A stretch of 64,000 bases of DNA from Echinostoma caproni (GCA_900618425.1 UZAN01040510.1:1-64000); one strand, 5' to 3'; positions 12,386 through 26,618 are shown, numbered from the stretch's first letter. Notes: generated by a model from the sequence alone, not told the origin. Numbers and translations: made by a program.

Positions 12386-12589
12386 AAATAAGTTTGACCT
12401 AAAGATTAAAATGAACAACAGACGATGAATCGGAAACAAGAAAAACAAAACAAGAAGTTAAAAGACCTTTCGCCAATGACAGCAAAACTGCCAAGGTCAG
12501 ACGGAATCCAAGTCGTCCAGAAACCAAACGCCTGCCTACGGACAATTCCTTCATAACAAAAGGAAAAATATTAATACCAGAGCAATGTT

Positions 12590-12792
12590 AACTACAAAGT
12601 GATCTGCAAGGACTGCACAAAAGACCGTATCAGATAAACCGGAAGAAAAGCAGTAAAAGGGATCCCTGAACATTGACTGTTAGTTAGAAGGCATGAATCA
12701 AAATCGCTGATTTCCATCCACGAAGATCACGAAGAACATCAGATCGACTTCGAACCAGTGAAAATCATCGATGTAGTTTTGTCAACACTAGG
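12590..12792 (+). pseudogene. PLE GIY-YIG endonuclease remnant
   Basis: Reading from 12590 gives NYKVICKDCTKD, then a stop where the YVGQTGR segment should be (only TGRK survives), then an EH pair and SLISIHEDHEEHQIDFE, which matches the C-terminal half of the GIY-YIG domain of PLEs (a His/Glu-rich SLVSIHEDH-type block). The Tyr of the YIG half is lost and two stops interrupt it, so it is inactive. It marks the 3' end of the PLE protein. Confidence 0.75.
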
Positions 12793-15700
12793 TAAATGTT
12801 TTCGGTAAAACAGAACCTTATCCAGCTGTGTTAAGTTCCCCATTTGAAATCTCGACAGAAATATTCTGAGGTGCCAAATGTTTCTCTCCCGGACAATCTT
12901 TAAAATGTCGCCTCAAAATAAGGTTATTGTAGGTGTGCTTTTCATTAGAAGAAATTCAGTTACACTGGACGAAGCTGGAAAATATGACGGACGTTGTGCA
13001 ACGTCGGAAAGTACCATCATAATTCGTGTTATTTTCTAAACAGGCCCTACAGACCGCGTGGACGGGAATCCGATCGGAGCCCCATTTCGAAATACAGAGG
13101 AAAAACCTCGGAAGTGTCGTTACAACAAAGAATAACCTACAATATAGTGAATTAACTTAATATCTCGCATGATGTATTCAAGTTTTGATGACGCCAAATG
13201 ACATAATACATCGCACGTTAAAAAAAGAATCATTGAAAAGTTCCCGAATTGAACTTAGTCCACTTTCATTTCTCTATACGGCCCTATATTATTGACAGAT
13301 ATTTTTGTACAAATGAATTGTACAATGAAGTGTTCACGTTTGTTTCTCCCTTATATATGAACATACGTGTAAGCAGTCAAAGACGAAGGCACGAAAACAA
13401 GCGTGGTCGCCATCTTGCTTATTTTTATATTCTTCTACCTTCTTACTTCTACTCAGAAATATTGGACGACTACTTGTGATTGTCCCAAAAGATATTTATT
13501 TACCAATCCAGTAGATGCATGCCCAACAGACGATCGCTCAATAACCAAATCTTATCGCATTCAAATGCTGTGTATTCCCTACGGTGGGAGATGTGTACGA
13601 AGATTCCGCTACCTATGGCTATAGATTTTAGTTACCGAAGCTCCTGTTAAGATACAATTGCACCGCAGTTATATGGATTAACTTGTGGTAACGTGAGAAC
13701 TTGTGTGTGAAATATGCAGCAATTATCTGGTTAATTAATCAATTAATCATAGTTAAATTATATCTAGTTTGATTTATCAAGCGCAAAACTCAAATATTTG
13801 GAGAATTATTATTTGCTTTTGCTGGGATGATAACTCAGGCAAATTTATTCAAGTGTAACTAAGAAGCTAAACAACCCCCAGATTTATTTGATAGGAAATG
13901 CCATCGTATATATCGGACAGAAAGGTTAAAAAGCAATTGGCTCAAAACGTCGTCAACACACAAAACATATTTTAGGTTCTTAATGATTGAGCATTATATA
14001 CTACTTATTCACTAATATCCGTTCCAATTTTAGTCTCTAGCGGTAGTGGTTTGTGGGTAGCTAGACAAGTTTACATTCGTATAATAAACCTCCTATTACA
14101 AGCAACATACTCAAAAGCAAAAGGAATTGTGCCCTCTGGTTGAAACGTTCATAGCTTGATCTAAATGTAACAATTGTTCACCACAATAGTATTTGTTTCC
14201 TTTTTGTCTAGCTAACATAAAGTGTGATTGAACCCATCAGACCTCCTTGAGTCCTTCAAAACATTTTCAATGTATTGCATAAAAGTGACTCGGGTGAAAA
14301 CAACAACGGCCGGTGTAATCAAATCATTGATTGGGAAAGTTGGTCACGGTATAGAAATAGTTATTGAAACTCCGGTTACAACAGCAACCATGGTAGCGTC
14401 ATGCAGCACAAGCAAATGAAACATTATTTATCCATAGTATTATGAGACCTGGATGTTACATTTTAGTAGCAATGCAAAGTGAACGAAACACAATTCACCT
14501 TACATGGGTCTTTTAGTTTGTACTTTAGCAGCCTAAATTCGATTTGTTGACTCGTATGCTTCACTGGCCCTGTGTGTACTTACATATCTCGAAGAACGCA
14601 GTAGGAGTGCACAAAGTCCATGTCGGTGAGAACAAACCACTAGAGTTTGGGTATCATAATTTTATGGAAGTATGTACTCAAAATTTGTTTCAAATGTACT
14701 TGTGCGAAAGCCATATGCGTAGAGGAATGTCTTGATCTCCCCAAAACAACTGGCAGACATATCTATACATTCAGCATGAAGTTTACCAGATTCATTTGTA
14801 GACTCGCCAGTGAGTGAATAGCAGAATAGATTGTACGCCATCAAAGCTTCATCATACATACTGTGACAGAAAGGAAGACTGAGACAAAACTTTCCGGGTA
14901 CGCAGTACACGGGTACGAGGTGCAAGGAGAATGTGAATTGTAATCTATTGTGAATTTTCTTCGGTGACTGAAAGTCACAGATCCAAATATCAATACAACC
15001 GAACACACCTCACAAATCATAATGGTAGCTATATTCGGACTGCAAGGATAGAATTCACTCAATGTCATTCCAAGATGATGATTTTCTACGACTGCAAATG
15101 TGATTTAGAGCAGCAGAGGCAGAGTGTTGATCATGTACAAGCAGCCTTTGGTAATTACGCAACTTCAAGAATCACTGTGTTCTAAAATGTCCAGAGCATG
15201 ACGCGTGGAATCCGATACTAGTCACCAAAAGCTGCAGTGGAGGCGTTTATTGAACTGGTCGAAGAGTTACGCGCTTCGGCATGGTACAACTGTTTCACCA
15301 AATGGTTTAAGCACATGGAAATGCGCATGAACATTGGTGGAAAACAGTTCGAGAAAATGTGATGCTTATCTTTGAGCAACAAGAAAATGTTTTTGTGCAC
15401 CCGAAAACTTTTTGATCAGCCTTCGTATTGGTATGCATTTATCCATTCATTCATCATTAGATAACCCATACCGACGTTTGGCCCATAAAACTAGCCCTTT
15501 GATATTTTCAATTCCCACAAAATTTCTTGAACCTGTTTCATTTTCCTCGAAAGATAACATTTCATACTAAAGTAGTGGACACTTATGAAACATTTATTGC
15601 ATATGAACAGGAAAAACAAAATAAAGGATAAATACACTCATGCTAACCCAACACTGTATAAGAATAACGATGCCCCAAAAAACTATCTTCAGATCACACT

Positions 15701-16604
15701 CACTTCATTTTCTTCGATTAATCTGTGTTGCGAATCAATTTGACAACACTTTGCCCAAAGCATACGCATTGTTTCGCAAAATACTAGTAGAAAATTAAAA
15801 CGGTTTGAATTCTCAACATCTAAACAAATGTTTATGATGTCAAAAGCCTGTTAATTTATGTATTCATTGGTCTTTAAATGTACATTCAGTGGTACTTAAA
15901 ACGGTGATTTACATATTAACAAGAGAAAATTTCCCTTATTTATCTAGTCATCCAAATGAAACTTTGATAACTAATTCTACGACTATGTGGAAGCAATGAA
16001 TTGCCTACGGGGTGCTACCTCAAGTACATATTAGTCGTGGTATAAACAATGACAAGAGGAGGAAAATACCCATTGTTAGCTGAAGCCATTTACCGCGGAA
16101 TAAGTCTCTGCCTATTACGTCAATTCGCTGGCCTCGTCTATTGCTTAGTTCATGCTAGCAATAGTAGCACTACATTTTGGATTTATCATGATTTAAAAAG
16201 ATTTAAAAATGATGAAAGTTTTGCTGGTCATTTGGATCCAAAAAGATTTATCACCCTTTGATCAACCCAGAATATGAGGGTGGATGAAGTCATATTTTCA
16301 GTGATCAATTGAACTTGCCTTACAATTACGAGGGATCACAGAGCGTAAAGCACTGATCTTCTTTGTTCATACCAAAACGAGTGAAAATTATTGTGTACAA
16401 TCACTCAACCCCTGTCTGAACGCAACTATGTTCAACGCCTATCGAATGTGAACGCAAATGAGAGCAGAACATTATTGTTTTTCCTGTAAGCACGAATCAT
16501 GTTCTGTCTCACGAATGATTTAAAACGCCCAGAGATCAACCAATTCCAGCCAAAGTTCATAAGCTAACTAAACATTCAGAGATTCGATTTTGCGTTTAGT
16601 GGTT

Positions 16605-16630
16605 NTTGATGTATTATTATTATTATTATA
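16605..16630. repeat. (ATT)n microsatellite next to one N
   Basis: An N at 16605 followed five bases later by a TAT/ATT tract (about 16611-16630). The undetermined base next to a simple repeat suggests a polishing problem there. Confidence 0.85.
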
Positions 16631-19600
16631 TCATGGGTATAACGTAGTGCCTTGTGTTGTTACTCACAAGTGAGACCAACGGCTTTTGTCCAATCTTACA
16701 CACCCTTTAAATTATTTGATCTACAAAGTTGGTTCATAATGTGAATTTGGATCGTTTTACCAACCTGAGTAATTTACCACCAATTATACCTGCCACAATT
16801 GTCAAAAATGTCAAAAGATGCTTGTACTATTTATTCATCATTTGCACTATACCTCTTGTGGTACGTTAAAGATATAAAGCTGATATGCCAATTAATCGAA
16901 ATGTTCCAAGGATCCGTGCTCCAGCATCAAATTGAATATTCATTCTTTCTTTGTCCTTCAAAACTCATGCAATAAAACCACTAAACAATTTATTGCGGTT
17001 CAAGCGTTGAGCATTAAGATAAGCCTTGATTCTGTATTCTCAATTCGAATGAGCTTACTGTTTGGCTCTTATAACGTGAAAACTGTATGTTTCCGTTCTG
17101 TATTAACCAAAAATAAGGAAAACATCATATTCAAGTATCCCCTGTGTCTCGTTGCTTTACGTTTGTATGTCTGCTAACAAACAAAGTTACGAACCTGGTT
17201 ACTGTGGAAAGGTTTAGTAGTAAACTTTCATACCGTTTTGCAATCTGAATTGTATTCATTCACTTACGATCCCGATTTGGCAAGTAAATCTTTCTGAATG
17301 TCATTTTTCAGTGAGTTACGTGATTTAAAAAAATACCCCAGAATTTCATTTGTCTCATAAACGACGACAAAACGCCTGGTAAATTTGGCACTTCTTGTAT
17401 ATGTGATTCAAATTCCGATGCTGTTCAACAAAATATCCTACGCTTTACACCCGGAATATTAGGTCTGTGAAGTTATATTTGTTCAAGCATGAATGCCTTC
17501 ATTTTTTATCGAGAAACATACTTAGCCATCCGATAATTGCGAGTAGTAGTGTGGAATAGGTGATATTTTTATTTCGTTTCTGTGCGCAAGTAGGAGGTGA
17601 TAAACCCAACCACTTTCTCGATAAGCAATAAACAAGGGTTTTCCCTTTCGCATTACAGTTCTTCAGAAGTGCATACCCACCGTCCTGTCCGGTATTCGAT
17701 AGGTAACGTGTTATCCCTTTGTTGCTGTCGGGTCAGAATGGCTGACTGGCTGTCACCGTAGAAGAAGTTTCAGCAAACTGTGATTAATAAATTTGGTCAG
17801 TTTAGCTCTAAACTGGTTGGTACAGAGTAACACAGACACACTACTTCCATGCCATTGACCCATAACTCAACTTCTGGACGAGATGTTGGGTATGCATTGA
17901 TATGAGCGAGCTAGAGTCTGATGCTCTCCGAGTGTATGGTCACCTGAATCGATTAAGCATTGAAGGTGAAATCTGACTGGTTGTCAGCCCAAAGAAAACC
18001 GGTTAACGTCAGCATTTCATTCAGAAAGCATAAACTAGTAATCTTTAATTAGTTATGCATTATCATATAATGCTTTACGTGGAGCGTTTCTTTTATGCCC
18101 TCACTGTCAGCACTCAAGCCACGAACGATGAGAGTCAAGATTAAATACTCATGTCTCAGTCAATGATGGATCTGATTAAGTCAATGACACTAATACAAAT
18201 AATTCAATGTTTTTTCAATTGGTCACAACGTGAGTGACCAAGTCGGAAAAGTAATATCTCAACTTCTATATCTGTAAATCCTCATGAACTGAGCAATACC
18301 ATTCCTGATTGATGGCCACCGTTTTGTTTTCGACTCAAACGAGAAACTGGTAGATCCTAGGGAACAGGTATAAGATTACCTTTTTGTGGAAAACAAGAAT
18401 CATCTGATGGAGTTTACATTTAGTTTGATCGCAGAATAGTTTTATACAGGAGAACAAGGTAAAGAATAGCAATCCGAATTTCAAAAACGTTTGGTAACTC
18501 AATAAAAGTACGTCATGTCATTTAGTGTTGGTATAAGACACCCTGTTGGGCGAGACACAGACAACCTGGATTCAACTTAAGAAAAGATCAACATGGATGT
18601 AGAGTCAACAACTGTTGTACATGTGAAACAAAAAAACACATTCCAAAAGATTTTCAAATATTAAAATGAAATCCTCCCCAATTACACATTCTCTAACCAC
18701 CCAAATCAACATCACAGATCTCGGTAGACCTTTCTCCGTTCTTTCCAATTAAAATCAAATATGCACCGATATGCAAAGAGTCACAGAGTCACCCTGTCCT
18801 GTATAATGACGGAAAGTAATGTGATTTGCGTAACACAACCGTGGAATCACAGAATGCATCACCAGTTGGAGTGAAGTCCATCGTCGGACAGAGATCTATG
18901 AAAAAACAATTTTCATTCCAAATTTCCAGTTAGGAGAAATGACTTTTGGGACGCGTGGCAGACGATTGCAAGACAACTGATCTGACAGGTTAACTAGATG
19001 TATATGGACAGGCGGTCGTCATCCTGAAAAAAGCAGGCATTTTCGGGAAGCAGAACGTTTAGTTTACTCAGACGCACATTCACAAGCGAATGCGTGATGT
19101 TTGTTGAAAAAAAACGAAAGAAGATCAAGTAAACTGAATTGCGTTTGATTTTCTCGTGGTTATTGAGTTATGACTAATGAGATAAATAAATGAATACTGC
19201 TCCTTATTTTGTTAATCGTAATGAACTGGTACACATACCATCTAAGCATTTGCCGACTGAACCCCATTGCCCACTCTGATTCCATTTCCTTTCATTGCTG
19301 CACTCATACGGTGAGAGTGTAACATAATCAAACCCGAACTAATTTTTTTCTTTTTCATTGCAATTGAGAAAAATAGTCATTTAAATCTTTTAGGTGAACT
19401 ATTGTGGCAGACTCTCAGAACGGGAATAAAAGTCCATTGTTTACCAAGGGGTAAAATAAATACATACATTTCCACGTTTTCCATTGTATTGCCCGTTAAT
19501 GTTCTGTTTGACCTTTGTGAACGAAACTTCTGTATTGATTGTTCCCGTGCCATAATTCAGACCACGTTGGCATCTTAAGTACGAACGTGAAGAGTTATAT

Positions 19601-20365
19601 TGATCTCACTTTGGCTCATAAGAAATGCTAATGGTCTGGCAGTGAATGTGATTTTATCAAACATAAATCAAACACAATCTCTTCTCATTTCTAACAACAG
19701 AGGAGGAAGTTTATTCGCTGACACCATGTTTTGAAATCATTTCACGGTTGTCGGTGCCAGGTGCAGAGTAATCTTATGATTCAATATGTTAATTCTAATT
19801 GTGCGTTTGGTAACCAGCTAAAGTATTTCACAGGTTAACTAAAAGAGCTCATTCACATGCCACCAAGTATTAAAGTTCACTCTACACTCGGATGTATACA
19901 TTCTTATCTCCCTTTATCTTATAGATACTCAGTAAATGAATAGGGTTTTACCTTGAAAATTACATTTTGCCTTTTGATAATAATTTAGAGTATAGAGAAC
20001 AGCACCTTCAAATTTGTTTTGCGTGCATGCTTTAATAATGTATGAACGGCAGCATGTGATGATGCATCGGTGAAAGTTGCTTTTGTTCACACAGAAGCAC
20101 AGATATACGGTGTATATCTGCTTAGGGTTAGTCAGTAAACAGCTTGGTTTATTGAGTCAGTGCAACCACGCATCTAACCTTCGAGTGAATTTCAATACCG
20201 ATAGATGACTATTCGGCCTAGGCGATAGAGAGCATTCACTGAAGAGAAGGTGTACTTGCTCAAAAAATTCCAAATGCATTGGAGGCTCTTTACGTAATAA
20301 TGTCGATGTAGTCAAACCAGGGTTTCTAAGTAATTTATGATTTAATTTTTTTCACTCAAAGTATA

Positions 20366-20382
20366 TTATATATATATATATC
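20366..20382. repeat. (TA)n microsatellite
   Basis: Short TATATA tract after an A/T-rich run. Confidence 0.85.
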
Positions 20383-23300
20383 CGTAATGTTTTCTTACAT
20401 TTGGACCACTTTTGATTGATCTGAGCTTCAAGTAGAATATACTTAGCTGCCAATTAGCCCGAGTCTGAAGATAATCGATAGTTTTCGCTCTGTGTTGAAG
20501 ACCCATGTAAGTTAGTCACCTTGAAGTGGTCGTCAGAGCCAAGAGTGTGACTTTTAATGGAGAAAATCGACCAATATAGCATAATCACAGACTTCTTGAT
20601 CACAATAAAAAATGGTTGGCTCAAGTGTTGAAGAATGAATGACGGTATGGGGATTGTTGAGAAAACGAAATCACACAATCTGTATCATACTTTTGGGTCA
20701 TTTTTGTGAATACGTTTTTAAGATTTATTTCATCGAGGTTAGGGTATCTCACATCTGATGCAACTATAACTGTCTCAAAAATCGTAAATGCTCACGTTTA
20801 TGAGGCAATTGACTAGTACAAGCGGTATTGTTGGTGGTTCAACATGTCGCGTGTTGTGTTGGGAATACCACACTAAATCCCGTGCATGAGGCCTAAATAG
20901 CGGAAACCTGAGAGAGTTTGACGAAATTCACGGTATCTCATGAATTTTTACAATACTTCCATGTGCCATATGTATCGATGATCGGATAAAGGAGTATTCT
21001 TACAAATCAACGGGATATTCCAATTATTTACTAGGGCAATAGCTAATTGTGAGCTAGTACTGCTTTCAAGTAAATATATTTTTGTAATGCGCTTCTGATC
21101 ATACGCACTCAGCGATTTTTTCCCGATGCATAACTCGTCCCAAGTTACAGTTTGTTTATCATTTGGCATACTCCTATTTGGTATGTCAGAGTGATACGTC
21201 CTAATCGAGTTGGTCCAACTGATGTTCAACCAATCGAGTCGTGCTGTGCTAGCATGAATACGACTGCACACGAATGATCACAAATCCAGATAATGAAAGA
21301 GACTAGTGCTATTGGAAGGACTGTTCTCCAAAGCAAATTAAACGGATTTGTGCTGTTGTCAATGGGAACGGGACGTAGAATACGGATTTTTTCAGTGCTG
21401 TCCACAAATGAAGTGAGGCCGAGGCAGTTCAGTAGATATGACATTTCTGTCGGGTGTGCGTAGGTGTAGGCTTGCACGTGTTCACAGTTGGCTTTCTCTT
21501 CTGCCTCCCTTCATTACGGTCGTCAAACTAACTAACACTGCCAAGTTACAGTATGAGCTTGCAGGCATCGTTGAAAGACCATATAACATAAATCGTTCTC
21601 CACAGATTTATTCCAGGAAAAGTAGTACAAATAATGGTGTACAGGAGTGTATTCTTCAGCGTGGTTCAACTTTAATTTTTGCCTGGGCTAGAAAAATGGA
21701 TGTAATGTGTGGTGAGAACCAAAAAATCGCACTACTAGCCACCATTTGTTGATAATTAATGAGAGACTTCACTGTTGGAGGTCATGCTAAAATGTTTAGT
21801 AGTGGAATAGTAAGACGGAGGAGGGTAGCATCGCAAAGATTGAATTCGTCCGTGATCTTACAGAAGATGACCAATACAGTTCACATCTATTATTAGCCTC
21901 ATATAGTCGGATGTCACACAACAGCTACGCATTATAGCACAGCAACGTCACCAAGCTAAGGCTGCAAAAAACCAAACGCTAACAAAAAAGTAATGTCTGC
22001 TAAACATAGCGTACATAACGCAATAGATTGTAGCAATATATCTGGTGGATTGGTTCGGGTTCAACCACTCAATGAAAAATGGCTAAATGAAGAATGCACT
22101 TAATACCCGTTGTGTTTCTAAAAGTTTAAAGGGCAAAACGTTTTGTCAGAGCACCTTTGGTGTTTCGTCATTTGCTTCCAAAATGAACAGAGCGATCCTC
22201 AGTGTGCAGATCTATATTATTCGGTCAAACTTCCCTACGCCGGCTTGAAACATAGTTGGCTTCGAATAAATTCACTCCCTTACTGCTCCTTTGCTCCAGC
22301 ACCCCAGCGTTTTTGACCTGGATACTCATAACTTCCCACGCACCCTATGAGTAATACGTCACTTATTTATCTAAAGTCCCACCTATGCCGTGTATATTTA
22401 CCCCCATTGTTCCTCTTCACCCACGACAACCATTCATACCATGATCCCCTAACCGTGACCAATTGATCATCCTTCACCGGATGGGTGAATCTGTACGTCA
22501 GCATCCTCTGTTTTCAGTTCCACACGTGCTACAGTATGATTTGAAAGACAATTTTATTGCATGGCCTCTTCGTGAGCCAATAACAGTAGCCGGTTACCAA
22601 ATGTCCCAGATTGGTTTTTACTACCCCTGGAACAGGCATCCGATTGAGTGCTCATCACGTTTGTCCTTACAACTGCGGTGATAGGGTTACCTTAAAACCC
22701 TGCTTTTGTTAGGGTCAGACTGACCATGTATCGTAACCTGACTGCCTTTATTTGGATGTGAGTTTTATAATTGACTTATCGTTCCTCGATTGCATATCCT
22801 AGCATTACATCTCAAACCCACGACCTGTACTCCCATGCCTTGGATTTGAGGCTCAGTATTTGCTGGTCATTCTTTTCCCGGTCCACATCGTTTTCTGTAC
22901 ACCGGCTAGCAGAGCAGCTTGCGATGACAGGCGGGAGAGTAGGTGAGCAAAATTTGACTTTGTCCGCAAATTTAAAATAAGTGATGAATGAAGCACGCGA
23001 ATACAGGCGAAGAAATAGGAATAAAGATAAAATAGCACTTCATGATGGGAGTGGGTGGGGGATGACGATAGCCAAAATGCACTGATTTCGCAGTGTGTAA
23101 ACTGCTGTTGTATGGTGAAATAATTGGATATTGGTTTACTCGTGGAAGGTTTAACACCGTCTGAAGATAAGATATCGACTAAGAGTTACGTGTCAGAAGT
23201 GTTGACTAGATCAGTGTAGTCCAAGATACATGCGGAATGCCTAGTTGCTGTGAGCATTACAGACAGAAAAACAAAGTTGGAACACAGAGCCTTCTGCGAC

Positions 23301-24760
23301 ACCTCGATAATGAGTTTAGGCGAAATGGTATGAATCCTCAACAGGAAAATGAATCCAAAGAATCAGACAGAAGCCGTCTATTCACTTTCAAAACAACTGA
23401 AATTCAGGCAGTGACATAAATTTCAACAGATCTTCTCCAGTGCTCGTATGATTTAGTCTGTGCACCGACAGTTGAGAAAAAATAGATTAAGTAGATTGGC
23501 CAATAGAGGCTCATTGAAGGAGCTCCCTCAGTAGCAATCCATGAGTGCTTCCAGTATTATTGAGATTTAGCTGGATCATTTCATAATAAAGCTAAAAAAC
23601 GACAAAGATTTTTCCAGATATCAGGCGGTTTGATGAGAAAGCTGGATTCATTTTGAAAGCCTGAAGCAGTTGAGGATAGGCACCGAAATTGATAAAATTA
23701 CTGCAAGTAATGCAAAAAAATATGTACATTTACTCATATATTGGATGGCATAGGGTGCCCAAAAAGTCCGTCAGATTCTGACATGCGCAAAACATGAAAC
23801 TGTATAAGTTAACACGTAAAATAAACAAACTTCCCGTGATAGATCAATATAAAAATTCAATAGTCTGTCATCAGACTACACTTCGACCGATAACGTATTT
23901 AGCATAATGTGTACTTTTTAGATTTCCCTCTTTGTGGTCATTATCATGAACATGTATTCAAAATAAATCAACAGCCGTCGTTGAAATCACTTTCACTTGT
24001 TTCTGGTTATGTTGTTTACAGGTTAGACATGAACACATTAACTCGTAAAGGGAGCCGATGGAGAAGCCTGTTGCGACACCGTATAACTACATGTAATGAA
24101 GTTAATTTTAAAATAGTTGTGCCTTCTATTTAAGGATAAACGACAGCTCCGTGATCTTTTCAAACGGTATTCCTATCGGTGGTTTCTATCGTTTAATGAA
24201 TACTCTGACAAAGTCCAGTTAAAACTAACAATACATTAGTAGTAGGAGGGATGACATTTACGTAAACCATCGTTTCAGCACAGCATGTACACTGAATGAC
24301 TTCGGCAAATTGAATTGTCCTGCTGGTATTTTTCGATCCCTCTAATAATTTTCTTCAACCAACACATTATTGCGTGAGGAACGCTGTTTACCACTGACAG
24401 TGTTGAATGTAGAGATAAAAAGGGGTTCAGAACGTTTGCTGACCCATAACGACAAGTTGCTGCAGATCCCACGGGGTAGAGCCATTCAAAAACAGCAGGT
24501 TAAATCTGCTGGGAATGCGCCTTTTTCTTCAATGCTTCCGGGATCTAGTTTTCTATGCGGTCTGCTTGATCACTGGCCTACTGATGACACATTTGTAGTC
24601 CCTACTCAAAGATCAAGCTAACTTTGTTGCACAATCCCATCGTTCGATCACAGAAACTCCTACTTTTTTCGGTCTGTTGAGAAGGATTTGATGCATAAGT
24701 TTTATTTCTCCCAGCTAATCCTAATGTTTTCTAGTTATTAAATCAGCAGGTAGTGTAGCA

Positions 24761-24792
24761 CTGACTGACTGACTGACTGATTGATTGATTAG
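24761..24792. repeat. (CTGA)n/(TTGA)n tetranucleotide repeat
   Basis: Five CTGA units pass directly into about three TTGA units, so a C-to-T variant has spread through one half of the array. Confidence 0.9.
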
Positions 24793-26199
24793 TTTTTGGT
24801 ATCTTTTCACTATAAAGCTCTAACAAAAATATAATCTTTCTGAACAACTTTCAAGAGATCACCAGCTCTAATCGGCTTATTCTGGATTCATGCTTTACAA
24901 GTGTTGGATGGAGATGGTCTAATGAGTGGATAGACAAGCGGATGAACCGACGGACGGGCGGATAGATGTAAATCTGCGCTCTGGATTATCGACAGAAATA
25001 GGCAGGAATTAGCCAGCATTGGCCTGACCTGAATGGAGCTGAGTTGAAAAGTACGCTGTCGTGAGGGTTGTCTTCTGGTAGAAGTCGGACCTAACCAATT
25101 ACGCACGTATCATGCACATGTTTGAGTTTGTACTTTAAGCTGACATTCTATCACTGATAAGAGGAAGGGTTTGCAATGCCACCGTTCCGTGATTTATGTA
25201 CCGGACAATTTTGTCACGTTTCATAAACAATGCAAAGCAGAATTGGGTTCTGTGTTTCAATATGAGAGTGGAAGAGCTGGGAAAGTGCCTTGAACAAATA
25301 AAAGGTATGAGGATTTTCAGAGGAAAATGTAACGGTAAACAATACACATTTTAGTAAAATGAAAAGGTACTTGTCAGCTGGACCTAACATATTTTACAAC
25401 AGTTATGTACTCATAATAATCTACTGAAACTGTATAATTTATTTTTTCCAACTGCTTCGATGTAGACGAAGAGAGTTCCTCTATTTTTCTATCAACAGTG
25501 GGGCAAGCCCGTTGGATTGCATCAGAAATGATGTTTCTTTTATCTTGGATGTTCCCCGTCTGAATCTGAAACATGATAGTGTTGATATTAAAATTGAGTG
25601 GTACTGTACCCTTTGATCAGCAGAGAATACATTGTTGTAGCTATACTTACAGCTGAAGTCAGGCGACCTACCCAAAACCTCATCCATCACATTTGACCTA
25701 TTCGGCACTAGTCCCCAATATTATACATCGGTTCGAAATCTTTCGAACCTGACTGTTTGTTACGTGAGAGCAACGGGGAGTCGAATTCCATTGTATGGGG
25801 AACTTTGAAATGCGCAAAGCAAATTAAGAGTGAACTGTAAATCTAGGATGCTCCGTACTGATGTTTTATATTCATGTATACGTTCCGACGCTTGGCATAT
25901 ATCTAAGCGACGTTAGTTGAATTACGTATTGCTGATCACCCTATGTACATTCAAAACAAGCTCTTCGTTTGAATGGGTTCCTCATGTGTTTCGGATATGA
26001 GATGGCAGCAGGAAACTGCACAGCTTTTCGGTAGATAACACCTTCTGCAACGGTAGTTTTCACATGCACATCCAGCATTTACATGTCTCCCTTTTGAATG
26101 GCTTTTCCCCGTGGATTTTTCCGGAAACGCTGACTGTTACGCTTGTGATAACGATGAGACAATCTTTAGCTATGTATGTCGATTGTGAAAAGTTCAGTA

Positions 26200-26278
26200 G
26201 CCTCGGTGGGACTCGAACCCACGCATGGACGCTGCCTACGCTTTGTACGCGCATGCTCTACCAACTGAGCTACGAGGC
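26200..26278 (-). repeat. tRNA-Lys-like SINE head (tRNA pseudogene)
   Basis: On the minus strand 79 nt fold as a tRNA: acceptor GCCTCG pairs with the terminal CGAGGC, a 4-bp D stem (GCTC/GAGC) with loop AGTTGGTA, a 5-bp anticodon stem (TGCGC/GCGTA) with a 7-nt loop, and a perfect 5-bp T stem (GTGGG/CCCAC). The A box TAGCTCAGTTGG (26261-26272) and B box GGTTCGAGTCC (26209-26219) are both near consensus. The D and T arms most resemble tRNA-Lys, but the anticodon position reads ACA, position 7 is mismatched and the variable region is about 14 nt, too long for this class. With the SINE tail directly attached, this is a pol III promoter of a SINE rather than a working tRNA. Confidence 0.85.
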
Positions 26279-26432
26279 CACACCGATAGCACTGATCTTT
26301 TCACATTCGAATTTACCCATCCAACTTACAGAGGCATGTGGCATCCACCAGTTAGCATGTAAGCTGACTGCCCCGACAGGTTTTCCTTAGAATTCACCGG
26401 ACTCCACCGAATGAGCTTCTAAGACAAGTTGA

Positions 26433-26618
26433 ATTGTTCAAATAGTTGTTTGGCAGATTTGAAGTTTGTATTTCGATTGTGAAAAGTTCACCGAGGCTAC
26501 TGAACTTTTCACAATCGACATACAAACTTCAAATCTGCCAAACAACTAAACCGAGGCTACTGAACTTTTCACAATCGACATACAAACTTCAAATCTGCCA
26601 AACAACTATTTGAACAAT
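26433..26618. repeat. SINE-tail inverted repeat with two 60-bp tandem copies
   Basis: Left arm 26433-26490 is the reverse complement of 26561-26618 over 58 nt with one mismatch. Between them lies CCGAGGCTAC and another tail copy. The + orientation copies form two 60-bp units, 26491-26550 and 26551-26610, each starting CCGAGGCTACTGAACTTTTC and differing only at the end. Each unit is the tRNA acceptor end (CCGAGGC) plus the tail, without the tRNA body. Transcribed in either direction it would form a long hairpin of almost 60 bp. Confidence 0.95.

Larger units (their letters stand above)
11457..12795 (+). mobile_element. Degenerate Penelope-like element, copy 1
   Basis: Fragments in the correct order of a PLE protein are spread over several frames: the RT N-terminal extension, RT fingers/palm, connection region, then a GIY-YIG endonuclease remnant ending near 12790. 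PLEs encode one protein joining a telomerase-related RT to a GIY-YIG endonuclease. The copy is full of stops and lost part of the palm. No hammerhead motif could be recognised at either end. Confidence 0.82.
12796..26158. other. Long non-genic stretch, microsatellites only
   Basis: Over 13 kb I see no gene, RNA gene or mobile-element protein. Frames reach about 114 codons (14662-15006, minus) and 107 codons (20948-21271, minus), lengths expected by chance in A/T-rich DNA of this size, and neither shows a known motif. A 9-bp inverted repeat at 25730-25749 (GGTTCGAAA/TTTCGAACC) is within chance expectation. Simple repeats at 16611, 20366 and 24761 are listed separately. A single N lies at 16605. 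Confidence 0.55.

Noticed and set aside
20948..21477. Two overlapping minus-strand frames, one with a hydrophobic stretch
   Set aside because: Lengths are within chance for A/T-rich DNA, frames do not join, and no family is recognisable.
25730..25800. B-box-like GGTTCGAAATC and a minus-strand GAATTCGACTCC
   Set aside because: No A box at suitable distance and no cloverleaf pairing.
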